Assembly (NCBI GenBank): GCA_003164035.1
Contig: PLRS01000017.1
Location: 1-64,000, forward strand
Source of the DNA: Bryobacterales bacterium
GTDB lineage: Bacteria > Acidobacteriota > Terriglobia > Bryobacterales > Bryobacteraceae
Length of the DNA stretch: 64,000 nucleotides
Reading direction: 5' to 3'
Position 1 is the first letter of the stretch. The number at the start of each line of letters is the position of its first letter. The notes beneath the pieces are model-generated. The model ran no database searches, was not told where the DNA came from, and saw only the letters and a program-made list of their open reading frames with translations. Positions 8,158 to 17,196 of this stretch are shown one piece after another. The translations under genes and the position numbers were made by a program.

Positions 8158-10344
8158 ATGTGGAACACAATCGTGAACCCGGGCGCAGTCATGATCGCCG
8201 TACTTGGTTGCGCTTTGTCACTGGCACAGGACATGCCGCACCAACCGCAGGGGAACCAGATTCCCGGGCCCGGCCAGTTCGCCGCGCAGCAGGACTGGTA
8301 CCAGGAGATGATGCAGTTCAAAGGCGATCCGAACGCGGACCACGATGCTTGGCTGCGGGACCTGAAGGCGTGGCGCGCGGAGCGGCTGACGCGCATGGGG
8401 TACGACGACGCCGAGTACCGCCGGCCGGAGTTTCAGTGGACCCAGCGTAACTTCATTTCGCCGCAGGTGATGGTGGAAGAGCGGAACTTATTCGATGCCG
8501 CCACCGGTCGTTGGACGGTGGACAAGTATCTCGACGACCTGGAGAAACGCTACGGCGGGATCGATAGCGTGCTGCTGTGGCCGGTGTATCCGAACATCGG
8601 CATCGATAACCGCAACCAATGGGACCTGGCGCGCGATCTTCCCGGCGGCATCGAGGGCGTGCGCGCGATGATCGCCGATTTTCACCGCCGCAACGTGAGG
8701 GTTCTGTTCCCGACCATGGCGTGGGACAACGGCACGCGGGACCCGGGTGTGCCGCACTGGACCGCAACCGCTCAACTGATGGCGGAAATGGGCGTAGACG
8801 GAGTGAATGGCGATACGTTTTCCGGCCTGCCTCGGGCGTACCGGACAGGTTCGGATCAGTCGGGTCATCCGGTGATTTTCGAGCCGGAGGGGGCCCCGCA
8901 AGCCGACGAAGGACTGATGTGGAATAACCAAAGCTGGGCTTACTGGACATTCCACTTTCAACCTACCGCGAGTAAGCAGAAGTGGCTGGAGCCGCGGCAT
9001 ATGTCACACATTTGTGACCGCTGGGCGCGAGACAAGACCGACGATCTGCAGCATGCGTTCTTCAACGGAATGGGCTATGTCAGTTGGGAGAACATCTGGG
9101 GTATCTGGAATCAGATCACCGATCGCGACGCCGAAGCGCTGCGGCGCGTGGCCGCCGTGGAGCGCCACTTCGCCGATCTGCTGTCGAGCAAGGATTGGGA
9201 GCCATTCGTACCGGTGATGCAGTACGGCATCTTCGCCTCTAAGTTCCCCGGCACCGGAGTCACCTTGTACACGTTGGTCAACCGCAATGAGTACGACGTG
9301 AATGGGGAACAGATTGCGCTCGCGAGCGCCAGCGGCCGCCGCTACTACGACGCCTGGAGCGGAACCGAATTGAAGCCGGTGGAGCGGAACGGCGCGGCGG
9401 TGCTGTCCTTTTCGATCGAGGCGCATGGCTATGGGGCGGTGCTGGCGGTGGATTCCGGTGCGCGCGTAAGCGAGTTGGACAGCTACCTGAAACGCATGAG
9501 CGAGCTGACGCGGACGAAGCTAGCCGCCTATTCGCACGAATGGCATTTCCTGCCGCAGCAGCTCGTCGATATCCCCCGCACCGGGGTGCCGGCGGGCGCG
9601 CCCGAGGGCATGGTGAAGATACCGGCGGGCGAATTCGAGTTCAAAGTCACGGGTATTGAGATTGAGGGCACCAACTGGGCGGGACTGGACGTGCAGTATC
9701 CGTGGGAAGACTCGCCGCGCCGCGGGCACGACCATAGGATGCGCATAGATAGCTTCTATATCGATAAGTACCCGGTGACCAATGCCGAGTTCGGTAAGTT
9801 CCTGGCAGGTTCCGGTTACAAACCGCGGGACGCCCACAACTTTCTGAGAGACTGGAAGAACGGCGCGCCTCCGGCGGGATGGGAGAACAAGCCGGTCACC
9901 TGGGTGTCGCTGGAGGATGCGCGCGCTTATGCCAGTTGGGCGGGCAAGCGGCTGCCGCGGGAGTGGGAATGGCAATACGCGGCTCAGGGGACCGATGGAC
10001 GGGTGTATCCGTGGGGAAACACGTGGAAGGATTCGGCTGTCCCGGCGAGGGATGAGGGGCGCGATCTTACCGGCCCGGCCGATGTTACCGCTCACCCGGA
10101 GGGCGCGAGCCCGTTCGGCGTCATGGACATGGCCGGCAATGTCTGGCAGTGGACCGACGAGTTTGTGGACACGCACACGCGCGCTGGCATCCTGCGCGGA
10201 GGCAGTTACTATCGGCCGCGGAATTCCATCTGGTATTTTCCGGCAACTTATAAGTTGAGCGAGCACGGGAAGTATCTGCTGATGGCTCCATCGAAGGACC
10301 GCGCCGGAACGTTGGGCTTTCGGTGTGTGGTGGATGGGAAGTGA
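8158..10344 (+). CDS. Secreted two-domain protein: putative glycosidase-like region plus SUMF1/FGE-type domain
   Basis: 728-residue exported protein. A short signal peptide covers about residues 1-24 (hydrophobic core MIAVLGCALSLAQ). Residues about 30-460 look like an (alpha/beta)-barrel glycoside-hydrolase-like region (GGIDSVLLWPVYPNIGIDNRN, VRVLFPTMAWDNGT, MGVDGVNGDTFSG), but I cannot assign a family. From about 485 a formylglycine-generating-enzyme-type (SUMF1) domain follows: MVKIPAGEFEF, FYIDKYPVTNAEFGKFL, RLPREWEWQYAA, FGVMDMAGNVWQWTDE and GFRCV. Only one Cys is obvious near the end, so true formylglycine formation is doubtful; many relatives are sugar-binding or C-type-lectin-like. A Gfo/Idh oxidoreductase and a sugar isomerase follow. 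Confidence 0.75.
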   Translation: MWNTIVNPGAVMIAVLGCALSLAQDMPHQPQGNQIPGPGQFAAQQDWYQEMMQFKGDPNADHDAWLRDLKAWRAERLTRMGYDDAEYRRPEFQWTQRNFISPQVMVEERNLFDAATGRWTVDKYLDDLEKRYGGIDSVLLWPVYPNIGIDNRNQWDLARDLPGGIEGVRAMIADFHRRNVRVLFPTMAWDNGTRDPGVPHWTATAQLMAEMGVDGVNGDTFSGLPRAYRTGSDQSGHPVIFEPEGAPQADEGLMWNNQSWAYWTFHFQPTASKQKWLEPRHMSHICDRWARDKTDDLQHAFFNGMGYVSWENIWGIWNQITDRDAEALRRVAAVERHFADLLSSKDWEPFVPVMQYGIFASKFPGTGVTLYTLVNRNEYDVNGEQIALASASGRRYYDAWSGTELKPVERNGAAVLSFSIEAHGYGAVLAVDSGARVSELDSYLKRMSELTRTKLAAYSHEWHFLPQQLVDIPRTGVPAGAPEGMVKIPAGEFEFKVTGIEIEGTNWAGLDVQYPWEDSPRRGHDHRMRIDSFYIDKYPVTNAEFGKFLAGSGYKPRDAHNFLRDWKNGAPPAGWENKPVTWVSLEDARAYASWAGKRLPREWEWQYAAQGTDGRVYPWGNTWKDSAVPARDEGRDLTGPADVTAHPEGASPFGVMDMAGNVWQWTDEFVDTHTRAGILRGGSYYRPRNSIWYFPATYKLSEHGKYLLMAPSKDRAGTLGFRCVVDGK

Positions 10345-10365
10345 GGGAATAACACTTCCATCGGC

Positions 10366-10435
10366 GGCAACCGCTCCCTGACGGTCGCGGCTTAACAGTC
10401 ACTTACCGAGCCGCGACCGTCAGGGAGCGGTTGCC
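10366..10435. repeat. Palindromic repeat, family A core
   Basis: A 70-bp near-perfect inverted repeat: ggcaaccgctccctgacggt and on, a short loop with cttaacagtcactta, then the complementary arm ending in agcggttgcc. It is the same core as at 6801-6868, 20704-20793 and 60979-61068. It lies directly after the stop of the SUMF1-type gene, where it could also act as a transcription or mRNA-end hairpin, although no T-run follows. Confidence 0.8.
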
Positions 10436-10549
10436 GGAAGCGGGTTCCCCTGGAACGGTTTGGCGCCCGGCTGTCCCCCCACCGGCTTGCCCCTCCCCAT
10501 GAATCCCGCTATTCTACTGCGGGGCGGCGGTGCCGCCTGGGAGGAGCAG

Positions 10550-12088
10550 ATGACATCAAGCGCCAACCGCCGCGAGTTTCTGGGGAGCGCAGCCGCCGCG
10601 GCGGCGTTTTCCATCGTTCCCAGACACGTGTTGGGGGGACCGGGCGTGGTCGCCCCCAGCGACAAGATTAACCTGGCCTGCGTCGGCACCGGCACCGAGG
10701 GGCTGCGCGAAATGCCCGTTCTGCTGGCTTCCGAGGACATTCGGATTACCGCCGTGTGCGATCCGAACAGGGACGCGGGCGGGTACCGCGACTGGAGCCG
10801 GGATGGCCTGCTGCGCGACCTGCGCCGCGCTGTGGGCGATCCCAATTGGCGGGCCGGGACGGAGGGCACGATTCCAGGCGGGCGCGAGGTGGGCCGCGCC
10901 TTTGTCGAAGCCTACTACGCCGGCCAGAGCCGATCGGGCCAGTACAAGGGCTGCGCCGCTTACACCGACGCGCGCGAGATGCTGGAACAGGAAAAGGGCA
11001 TCGACGCGGTCAAGATCATGACCCCCGACCACCTCCACGGAGTGCTGGCCATCGCGGCCATGAAGCGCGGCAAGCACGTCATCACACACAAGCCCATCTC
11101 CAACCGCCTGAAGGAGGCGCAACTCGTGGTCGAGACGGCGCGCAAGACCGGGGTTTCCACCCACTTCATGCCGTGGGACAGCAACGGGGACATGGCTCCG
11201 GTGATGGCGTGGATCAATAGCGGCGCCATCGGAACGCTGAGGGAGGTTCACAACTGGTCGAACCGCCCGGTCTGGCCGCAGTACGCCACCATCCCCACCG
11301 ACCGGCCGCCGGTGCCGGCGGGATTCGACTGGGACCTGTGGCTCGGCCCCGAAGCCGAGCGTCCCTACCACCCCGATTACACTCACATGGTGTTCCGCGG
11401 CTGGTACGACTTTGGCGGCGGCTCGATGGCCGATATGGGGCACTATAGCCTGTGGACCGTGTTCAACGCGCTGGAGCTTTCCGGACCGACCAGCATCGAC
11501 CCGATGTCGACCCACGCCTGCATGCTGAAGGATGGCGTCTCCACCACCATTCGCAACGATTTCTCCTTCCCGCTCGCCGGCGTGGTGCGGTTCAAATACC
11601 CGGCCAGCGGACGGCGCGGGCCCATCGACCTGGTCTGGTACGACGGCGGCATTCATCCGCCCACGCCCGCGGAGCTGGACCTGGAGGGCCAGGAACTGGC
11701 GCGCGAAGGCATGATGTTCGTGGGCGACAAGGGTAAGATCCTGGCCGGGTTCAACGTGGAAACCCCGCGGCTGATTTCCGCGCACCGCAAGAAAAGCATC
11801 CAGCCGCCGCAGCCCGCGCCCAAGCCAAACGGCGGGCCCCAAACGCCTCAGCTATCGCCCGGACTGAAACAGTGGGTCGCGGCGTGCCGCGGCGACAAGC
11901 GCCACTCGCCCGGCAGCTTCCTCAACGCGGGCCCGATTTCCGAGGCGGTCAACCTTTACGCGGTGGCGTTGCGCACCGGTAAACGGCTGCGCTATGACGC
12001 CGACAAAGGCGCCGTCACCAACGTCGCCGGGGCCAATAAGTATCTGTCACGCGAGTACCGCGCGGGGTGGGACCCGCAAACCATCTGA
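10550..12088 (+). CDS. Tat-exported Gfo/Idh/MocA family oxidoreductase
   Basis: 512-residue NAD(P)-dependent sugar oxidoreductase-like protein. A twin-arginine signal (NRREFLGSAAAAAAF) lies at residues 6-20. A Rossmann fold follows (KINLACVGTGTEG, ITAVCDPN), then the substrate-domain Lys segment HVITHKPIS, with His where most family members have Glu (EKP). The C-terminal half is the alpha/beta substrate domain typical of the long Planctomycetes/Acidobacteria members. A gggaggag Shine-Dalgarno supports the ATG at 10550 over a frame 30 codons longer. It is followed after 23 bp by a TIM-barrel isomerase, so a secreted or periplasmic sugar-conversion pair is likely; the substrate is unknown. Confidence 0.85.
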   Translation: MTSSANRREFLGSAAAAAAFSIVPRHVLGGPGVVAPSDKINLACVGTGTEGLREMPVLLASEDIRITAVCDPNRDAGGYRDWSRDGLLRDLRRAVGDPNWRAGTEGTIPGGREVGRAFVEAYYAGQSRSGQYKGCAAYTDAREMLEQEKGIDAVKIMTPDHLHGVLAIAAMKRGKHVITHKPISNRLKEAQLVVETARKTGVSTHFMPWDSNGDMAPVMAWINSGAIGTLREVHNWSNRPVWPQYATIPTDRPPVPAGFDWDLWLGPEAERPYHPDYTHMVFRGWYDFGGGSMADMGHYSLWTVFNALELSGPTSIDPMSTHACMLKDGVSTTIRNDFSFPLAGVVRFKYPASGRRGPIDLVWYDGGIHPPTPAELDLEGQELAREGMMFVGDKGKILAGFNVETPRLISAHRKKSIQPPQPAPKPNGGPQTPQLSPGLKQWVAACRGDKRHSPGSFLNAGPISEAVNLYAVALRTGKRLRYDADKGAVTNVAGANKYLSREYRAGWDPQTI

Positions 12089-12111
12089 ACGGTCGATAGG
12101 AGAAAGCGTCA

Positions 12112-12945
12112 ATGCATCTTTCGAGAAGAGAGTTCCTCGCCGCCAGCGCCGCCGGCGCGGTGGCAGCCGGCCCGCTCATGGCCGACCCGCTGGGCATGCC
12201 CATCGGAACCCAGACCTGGCCCATCCGCGCCGCCATCGGCAAGGACTTCCACGGCACGCTGAAACAGATCGCCGGCATGGGCTACCGCACCATCGAAATG
12301 TGCTCCCCGCCGAGCTACAAAGAAGGCTTCGGAGCGCTGGCCGGCATGTCCGCGGTGGAAATGAAGAAGACCATCCAGGCGGCCGGGCTGCGCTGCGAGA
12401 GTTGCCACTATCAGTTCAAGGAGATGAAGGAGGCACTGGACGAGCGCATCGCCTTCGCCAAGGAACTCGGCCTGAAGCAAATGATCTGCTCGACTTTCGG
12501 CGTGCCCGGCACCGCCAAAACGGCGGATTGGGCGAAAGCCGCCAGCGAACTGAACAGAATCGGAGAGAAGACCGCCGCCTCGGGCATCCAGACGGGCTTC
12601 CACAACCACGACTTCGAGTTTCAGAAGATCGGGAACGAGTTGATCTACGACAGGCTGATGGCCGAGTTCGACGCGAAGCTGGTCAAGATGCAATTCCAGG
12701 TGGCCGTGATCAGGCTCGGCTATCAAGCCGCGACCTACCTAACGAAATACCCCGGCCGCTTCCTCTCGATGCACCTGTCGGACTGGTCGACGGCGACCAA
12801 CAAGCAGGTTGCGGTTGGCTCCGGATCGGTGGACTGGAAGGGGCTGTTCGCGGCCGCGCGCACTGGAGGCATCAAGAACTACTTCGTCGAAATGGACCTG
12901 GAGTTCATGAAGCCCAGCTACGACTTTCTGCACGGGCTGAAGTAA
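12112..12945 (+). CDS. Sugar phosphate isomerase/epimerase (xylose-isomerase-like TIM barrel), signal-bearing
   Basis: 277-residue AP-endonuclease-2/xylose-isomerase-like barrel. The N-terminus HLSRREFLAASAAGAVAAG resembles a Tat signal. Metal-site segments are visible: GFHNHDFEF (about 163-171), the acidic region of the next strand, FLSMHLSDW and YFVEMDL near the C-terminus. An aggagaaagcgtca site precedes the ATG. It is co-transcribed with the Gfo/Idh oxidoreductase 23 bp upstream, a pairing common in these bacteria for oxidising and isomerising unusual sugars or inositols. The exact reaction cannot be read from sequence. Confidence 0.82.
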   Translation: MHLSRREFLAASAAGAVAAGPLMADPLGMPIGTQTWPIRAAIGKDFHGTLKQIAGMGYRTIEMCSPPSYKEGFGALAGMSAVEMKKTIQAAGLRCESCHYQFKEMKEALDERIAFAKELGLKQMICSTFGVPGTAKTADWAKAASELNRIGEKTAASGIQTGFHNHDFEFQKIGNELIYDRLMAEFDAKLVKMQFQVAVIRLGYQAATYLTKYPGRFLSMHLSDWSTATNKQVAVGSGSVDWKGLFAAARTGGIKNYFVEMDLEFMKPSYDFLHGLK

Positions 12946-12968
12946 GGCGCCTGTCGGTGCCGGGTGTA

Positions 12969-12998
12969 GGGCAGACCACAAAAAACGATGGTCTGCCC
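12969..12998. repeat. Palindromic repeat, family B
   Basis: A 10-bp stem gggcagacca / tggtctgccc encloses a 10-nt A-rich loop (caaaaaacga). The same unit, inverted and slightly changed, occurs at 60895-60922 beside the nested repeat near 61 kb. It lies just past the isomerase stop, between convergent genes, where it may also work as a terminator-like hairpin. Confidence 0.65.
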
Positions 12999-13051
12999 CA
13001 CGCTGATCTGCCGGCAGCCGGTGGCGATCGACGAGAAGTAAGGCCCGGGCA

Positions 13052-14134
13052 TCAGTGCTGCGATTCGCCCGGCTTTTCGGGGATGCCGGGCTCGTCCAGG
13101 ATCTGAACGCCGGTGGCGGGGCCGAGGTTCGCCCAGTCTTGCAGGACCCAGACTACTTTTTTCGCCGGAGTGACTTCGACCAGTTGGGGGCCTTTTCCGT
13201 CGCCGCCGCGGGAGCAGACGATGGTGTTGCCGTTGGCCAGGCGGGTCGAGCTTTGCGTGTTGATGAACCGGTAGGGCTCCGGCAGGTCGGCTGGCCTGAG
13301 TTCCCAGACGGTCTCTTTGTTGGGATTGACTTCGCGAGTGAGAATGTCCTTCTCGTCGGTGATCAGGGTGTTGCCGTTCGCCAGGCGCAGGGCGGCCCAG
13401 GGGCTGGCGATCTCGTATTTCCAGATCTGGTTGAAATCCTTGTCGTATTCGACGACCTGGTTCATCGTCAGGAAAGGTACAAGGTAGGTTCCCTCCGCCG
13501 TGTAGCGAACGCGGCGGAACTGCCCGTGGACGGTCTTGGGATCGGTCAGGCTCAGGGCGGGCAGGTCGTGCTGGACCTCGATGGCCTTGGTTTTGATGTT
13601 GACAACCATGAGCTTGGGCGGCAGGCCGTTCTGGACGAACAAGACTTTGTCCAAGCCGATCGGCTGGCAGGTGTGGATTTCCGTCCCTGGCGGGGCTTCG
13701 TAACGCCATACGACCTCTTTGTTAGGAGTCACCTCGGCGATGTATTGCATGCGGGTGAAGAGAATGTTGCCGTTCGAGAGCATCCAGACGTCGTCGTATT
13801 CCCAGCCGGGCCCGGTGGAGTAGGTCCAGACGACCTTGCCCCGATTGACGAGGAGGATCTTGTTGTAGCCCTCACCCACGTAGAGCATCGGGTGTTGGGC
13901 CAGGCCGTTGCCGGGCAGACCGGGCGGGGTGGGCCGATCCCACTGGCGGGGAGCGACTTCGGTCTCCGCGGGCCCCAGGGCCGGCACGGCGGCGGCGGTG
14001 AAGCGGTCCAGAAGAGTCATCAAGGGCGCCGGAGCGGCGGCGCGCGCATTTTGGCCTAAGCAGGCGGAAGCGACGGCAAACAGCGCGAGGCTGGCCGCCA
14101 GGATGGCCGGCGGGGCCGGACTCTTATGAGGCAC
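13052..14134 (-). CDS. Secreted beta-propeller protein (PQQ/arylsulfotransferase-like repeats)
   Basis: 360-residue exported protein. A signal peptide (about 1-32) ends near ACLGQNARA. The mature chain is made of repeated blades with the pattern 'LxNGNTLI..' (LSNGNILFTRM, LANGNTLITDE, LANGNTIVCSR), each followed by '..EVTPNKEVVWRY'-type strands, which fits a six- to seven-bladed propeller related to arylsulfotransferases and PQQ-like proteins. The active-site His residues of true arylsulfotransferases were not identified. The GTG start at 14134 is preferred over upstream frame extension because a ggataggag Shine-Dalgarno sits 6-7 bp before it and it begins a normal signal peptide. Confidence 0.75.
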   Translation of the reverse strand: MPHKSPAPPAILAASLALFAVASACLGQNARAAAPAPLMTLLDRFTAAAVPALGPAETEVAPRQWDRPTPPGLPGNGLAQHPMLYVGEGYNKILLVNRGKVVWTYSTGPGWEYDDVWMLSNGNILFTRMQYIAEVTPNKEVVWRYEAPPGTEIHTCQPIGLDKVLFVQNGLPPKLMVVNIKTKAIEVQHDLPALSLTDPKTVHGQFRRVRYTAEGTYLVPFLTMNQVVEYDKDFNQIWKYEIASPWAALRLANGNTLITDEKDILTREVNPNKETVWELRPADLPEPYRFINTQSSTRLANGNTIVCSRGGDGKGPQLVEVTPAKKVVWVLQDWANLGPATGVQILDEPGIPEKPGESQH

Positions 14135-14190
14135 GTTCGATTCTCCTATCCTCCTGAGTGTGACCCGGAGGGAGCTGTGAAAAAACAAAT

Positions 14191-14264
14191 TATAGCCACA
14201 AATGAACACGGATAAATCCGGTGCTTTCTTCATCTGTGTTGATCTGTGTTCATCTGTGGCTATA
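14191..14264. repeat. Imperfect inverted repeat of the 'agccacagatgaacac' type
   Basis: Left arm 14191-14213 (tatagccacaaatgaacacg and on) and right arm 14242-14264 (atctgtgttcatctgtggct and on) are 23-nt inverted copies with two or three mismatches. The right arm overlaps the last bases of the activase gene. A single related arm (ccacggatgaacacagatc) stands at 30592-30610. Similar 'cacagatgaacacagat' repeats are scattered in other large bacterial genomes; that is recollection, not a search. Confidence 0.7.
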
Positions 14265-15054
14265 TTCTTTCCGGCTCCCTAGCCAAGCGGATATCGCCGC
14301 TCGCAACACTCACCGGTACCGCGGCGGCTAGAAATGGCTCGACATCGGCGTTGGCCGGTTGGGCCTCGTTCCAGCTCGGGAGAAATTCCATGCCGAGGCC
14401 CGCGTACTTGCCCCCGGCGGCGCGATGGTACGGCAGCAAGTCCACCCGCACCAGGCCCGCAAGCGATCCGGCAATGCCGGCGATGGCGCGAAGATTGGCG
14501 CCGGTGTCGGTCACGCCCGGTACCAGCGGCACCCGGATCACAAAGGGCACATCCATCGAGCTCAGCGCGCGCAGGTTGGCGAGGATCGGCGCGTTGTCGG
14601 CGCCGGTATAGCGGATGTGCGCCTCCCTGTCCACCAGCTTGAGGTCGAAATACACGAGCTGGGACATGCCCGCGACCCGCCGGAACCGGGACTCGGTGGC
14701 GTAGCCGGAAGTGTCCAGCACCACGTGAACATTCGACAGACGGCCGATGATGTCTTCGACGAACGGCGCTTGTAGAAGCGGCTCGCCGCCCGAGAATGTC
14801 ACTCCTCCGCCGTTCGACCGAAGAATAGCGGCCTGCCGGTTCAGGATCGCCGCGACTTGTTCCGCCGTGTAGCGCCGGCCGACGGTCCTTTCGCCCCGCG
14901 CCGTCCGCATCGTCTGCGGCTCCGGAGATAGACCCTCCGGGTTATGGCACCAGGCGCAGCGGAGCGGGCAGCCTTTCAGGAATACCGTCGTGCGCACTCC
15001 CGGGCCGTCGTGAGTGGTGAACTCTCGTATCTCGTGGATCACTCCGGAAGTCAC
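14260..15054 (-). CDS. Glycyl-radical-enzyme activating protein (radical SAM)
   Basis: 264-residue radical SAM activase that uses SAM and a [4Fe-4S] cluster to abstract a hydrogen from the glycyl residue of its partner enzyme. The cluster motif CxxxCxxC is Cys29, Cys33 and Cys36 (GCPLRCAWCHNPEG). SAM-binding segments follow (VTFSGGEPLLQ, VLDTSG). The eight-Cys ferredoxin insert seen in activases of CutC-, HpdB- or Hps-type enzymes is missing, so in architecture it matches the short PFL-activase. It starts with GTG 6 bp after the stop of its partner, so the two are clearly one operon. Confidence 0.9.
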   Translation of the reverse strand: MTSGVIHEIREFTTHDGPGVRTTVFLKGCPLRCAWCHNPEGLSPEPQTMRTARGERTVGRRYTAEQVAAILNRQAAILRSNGGGVTFSGGEPLLQAPFVEDIIGRLSNVHVVLDTSGYATESRFRRVAGMSQLVYFDLKLVDREAHIRYTGADNAPILANLRALSSMDVPFVIRVPLVPGVTDTGANLRAIAGIAGSLAGLVRVDLLPYHRAAGGKYAGLGMEFLPSWNEAQPANADVEPFLAAAVPVSVASGDIRLAREPERI

Positions 15055-15060
15055 GCGTTC

Positions 15061-17196
15061 CTATAGTCCGTATAACTGGCGCGCTACCACGTGATCCTGG
15101 TACTCGGGCGCGAGCTCGCAGAAGTAACCGCTCCAACCCCAAACGCGCACGATGAGGTTCCGGTGTAGCTCGGGATGGCGCTTGGCATCCAGCAGCGTTT
15201 CGGCGTTCAGGGCGTTGAGCTGGAGTTGCTGGCAGCCGAGTTGGGCAAACGTCCGTACCAGCAGCGCGCATTTTGCGATCGAGTCTTCGTCGCGAAACGA
15301 CAGGTCCGAAAGCTCCATCGTGATCGGCCCGCCGTTGCAGATTCGCCCATAGTCGATCCGGCTGAAGGCCTGGAGCACGCCGATCGGCCCGCGAATGGCC
15401 GCGTTCGGCGAAGGCGCCAGGTTGGCGCTGAAAAATTCTCCACGCTTACGGCCCTCGGCGGTCGCGCCGATCGGCGGGGCGGCATCGCCCGGCTCTCCAC
15501 GGGCAAGCCAGATGTAATACATGGCGGAGCCTGTGCCCGGCCGCATCTTCCCGCCTCGGCCGTTGTCTTCGATGGCTTCGCACGCTTCGGCGACGAACTC
15601 GAAAAGCCGGACCATCAACTGGTCGGCCTCTTCGTCGTTGCCGACCTTCGGTGCGTCCTCGGTGAGTCTCCGGCGCAGTGACTCATGGTTCTCGAAGTTT
15701 CCATCGAGCGCCTCCAGCAGTTCGTCCGCCGTTACCGAGCGCTCGTCGAATACGAAGCGTTTCACCGCCGCCAGCGCATCGGCGGCGTTGGCGGAGGCGG
15801 CCGCGTGCAGACCGAAGTTGTTGTACTTCAGCCCGCGGGAAAGGTCGCGGCCGTTTTCGAGGCAACCCTCCATCAGCACGGAGTAATACGGAGCCGGGGG
15901 CAGGAGCAAGCGCCGGTATTTATCGGCCAGCTCGAAGACTCGTTCGCGAATGTTATCGGCGGCACGGCCGAGTATCGCCTCGAACCCTACATCCGCCGAC
16001 AACCCCTGACGAATCGCTTTGTCGGCCGCCAGCGGGAGGGAAACCGCGCCGGTGTTGACCACCTCCATCCCCTTGCCCGGAATGATGAACTCCCAACAGG
16101 CCGCCACCGTGTAGTCGCGCGCATCCTCCAGGTCGTAGCCGTGTTTCACCAGCGCGGGGATTACCACCTCGTCGTTGGAGTATTGCGGAAATCCCAGCCC
16201 GTTGCGAGTCAACTCGCCCGCCAGACCCAGCAGCGACAAATCCGTGTCCGCGGAGATTCGCAAATTGATCTTGGGGTCGATCATGTTGGTGTAAAGGGCC
16301 ACGCGGATGGCCATGGCCGTCAACTCGTTTACCGCGGGACTTCCGTCGTGCCGGACGCCGCCGAGCATGATCGTCTGGCCGTTGTCGCCCTGCTGAACGC
16401 CGGGATAGAGATCGCTATCTTTGTTCAGGGAGATGAAGAACTCCGCCAGCAGTTCTTCGGCGCCGGCCAAAGTAATCCGGCCCGATTCCAGGTCGCCCTC
16501 GAGATACGGCCACATATATTGGTCGAAGCGGCCAAGGCCGACGTGGTAGTGCCCTTCGAGCCAAACCATCGCGTGCAGGATACGCAACGCCTGAAGCGCC
16601 TCGTGGAACGTCTCTGGCGGGCGGCCCGGCACTTTTTCGAGTATGGCGGCCAGGCCGGTGAGCCCCATCTTACGGGCTGTCTCGGCGTATCTGTCAACCA
16701 GCGCCAGCACCGCGTCGATGGTCTCGATCGCGCAGGCCAGGAATTCCAGCGCGCGCTCGTCGTGGCCCGGGCGGGAGGCCGTCTCCATGGCGACGCGCCT
16801 CCGTTCCAGCAGGCCCTGGCCGAGGACAAATCCCCAATCGGCGCAAATGTTGCTGATTGGCCCGAGTTCGTGAAGCGTGCTGCCGCCGGTGAGGGTCTTC
16901 CACTCGCCGTCGCGGTAGAGGGGCGGGATTCCAGGCGTGGTGCGGGTGAAGAGGATTCTCTCGCCGGGCAGGACGACCGGGGTCTCGGCTTCGCAAACAC
17001 GCCGGAACGCGCGGGCGACACGCCGGGGCCATCCCAGCCCCTCGGCCTCACATTCCGGCAGCACGTCGGGCGACTCAGCCGAGCGGTAAATCCTGTGAGC
17101 CCCATCCCGGATGCGGTTCCTCATGGAATCGAGCCGGGCGGTGGAAAACGAGCAGGTGCGGGTGAGAAAGCCGGGAGCGAGTTCGGTCGCAAGCAT
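15061..17196 (-). CDS. Glycyl radical enzyme of unassigned class
   Basis: 711-residue pyruvate-formate-lyase-family protein. The glycyl radical loop RVWGWSGYF is at the C-terminus, with the radical Gly at about 687. The thiyl-radical site is Cys367 in AACWEF with Glu two residues later (Cys367-Trp-Glu369). PFL itself has Cys-Cys, while dehydratase/lyase members have Cys-x-Glu, so this is probably not a PFL. It is shorter than PFL (about 760) and much shorter than CutC (about 850). The ATG at 17196 has a ggtgaaggtgg site. The adjacent activase supports function. Substrate not inferable from the window; the product needs anoxic conditions to survive. Confidence 0.88.
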   Translation of the reverse strand: MLATELAPGFLTRTCSFSTARLDSMRNRIRDGAHRIYRSAESPDVLPECEAEGLGWPRRVARAFRRVCEAETPVVLPGERILFTRTTPGIPPLYRDGEWKTLTGGSTLHELGPISNICADWGFVLGQGLLERRRVAMETASRPGHDERALEFLACAIETIDAVLALVDRYAETARKMGLTGLAAILEKVPGRPPETFHEALQALRILHAMVWLEGHYHVGLGRFDQYMWPYLEGDLESGRITLAGAEELLAEFFISLNKDSDLYPGVQQGDNGQTIMLGGVRHDGSPAVNELTAMAIRVALYTNMIDPKINLRISADTDLSLLGLAGELTRNGLGFPQYSNDEVVIPALVKHGYDLEDARDYTVAACWEFIIPGKGMEVVNTGAVSLPLAADKAIRQGLSADVGFEAILGRAADNIRERVFELADKYRRLLLPPAPYYSVLMEGCLENGRDLSRGLKYNNFGLHAAASANAADALAAVKRFVFDERSVTADELLEALDGNFENHESLRRRLTEDAPKVGNDEEADQLMVRLFEFVAEACEAIEDNGRGGKMRPGTGSAMYYIWLARGEPGDAAPPIGATAEGRKRGEFFSANLAPSPNAAIRGPIGVLQAFSRIDYGRICNGGPITMELSDLSFRDEDSIAKCALLVRTFAQLGCQQLQLNALNAETLLDAKRHPELHRNLIVRVWGWSGYFCELAPEYQDHVVARQLYGL

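Noticed and set aside
15061-17196. Pyruvate formate-lyase
   Set aside because: The active site has Cys-Trp-Glu and not the Cys-Cys of PFL.
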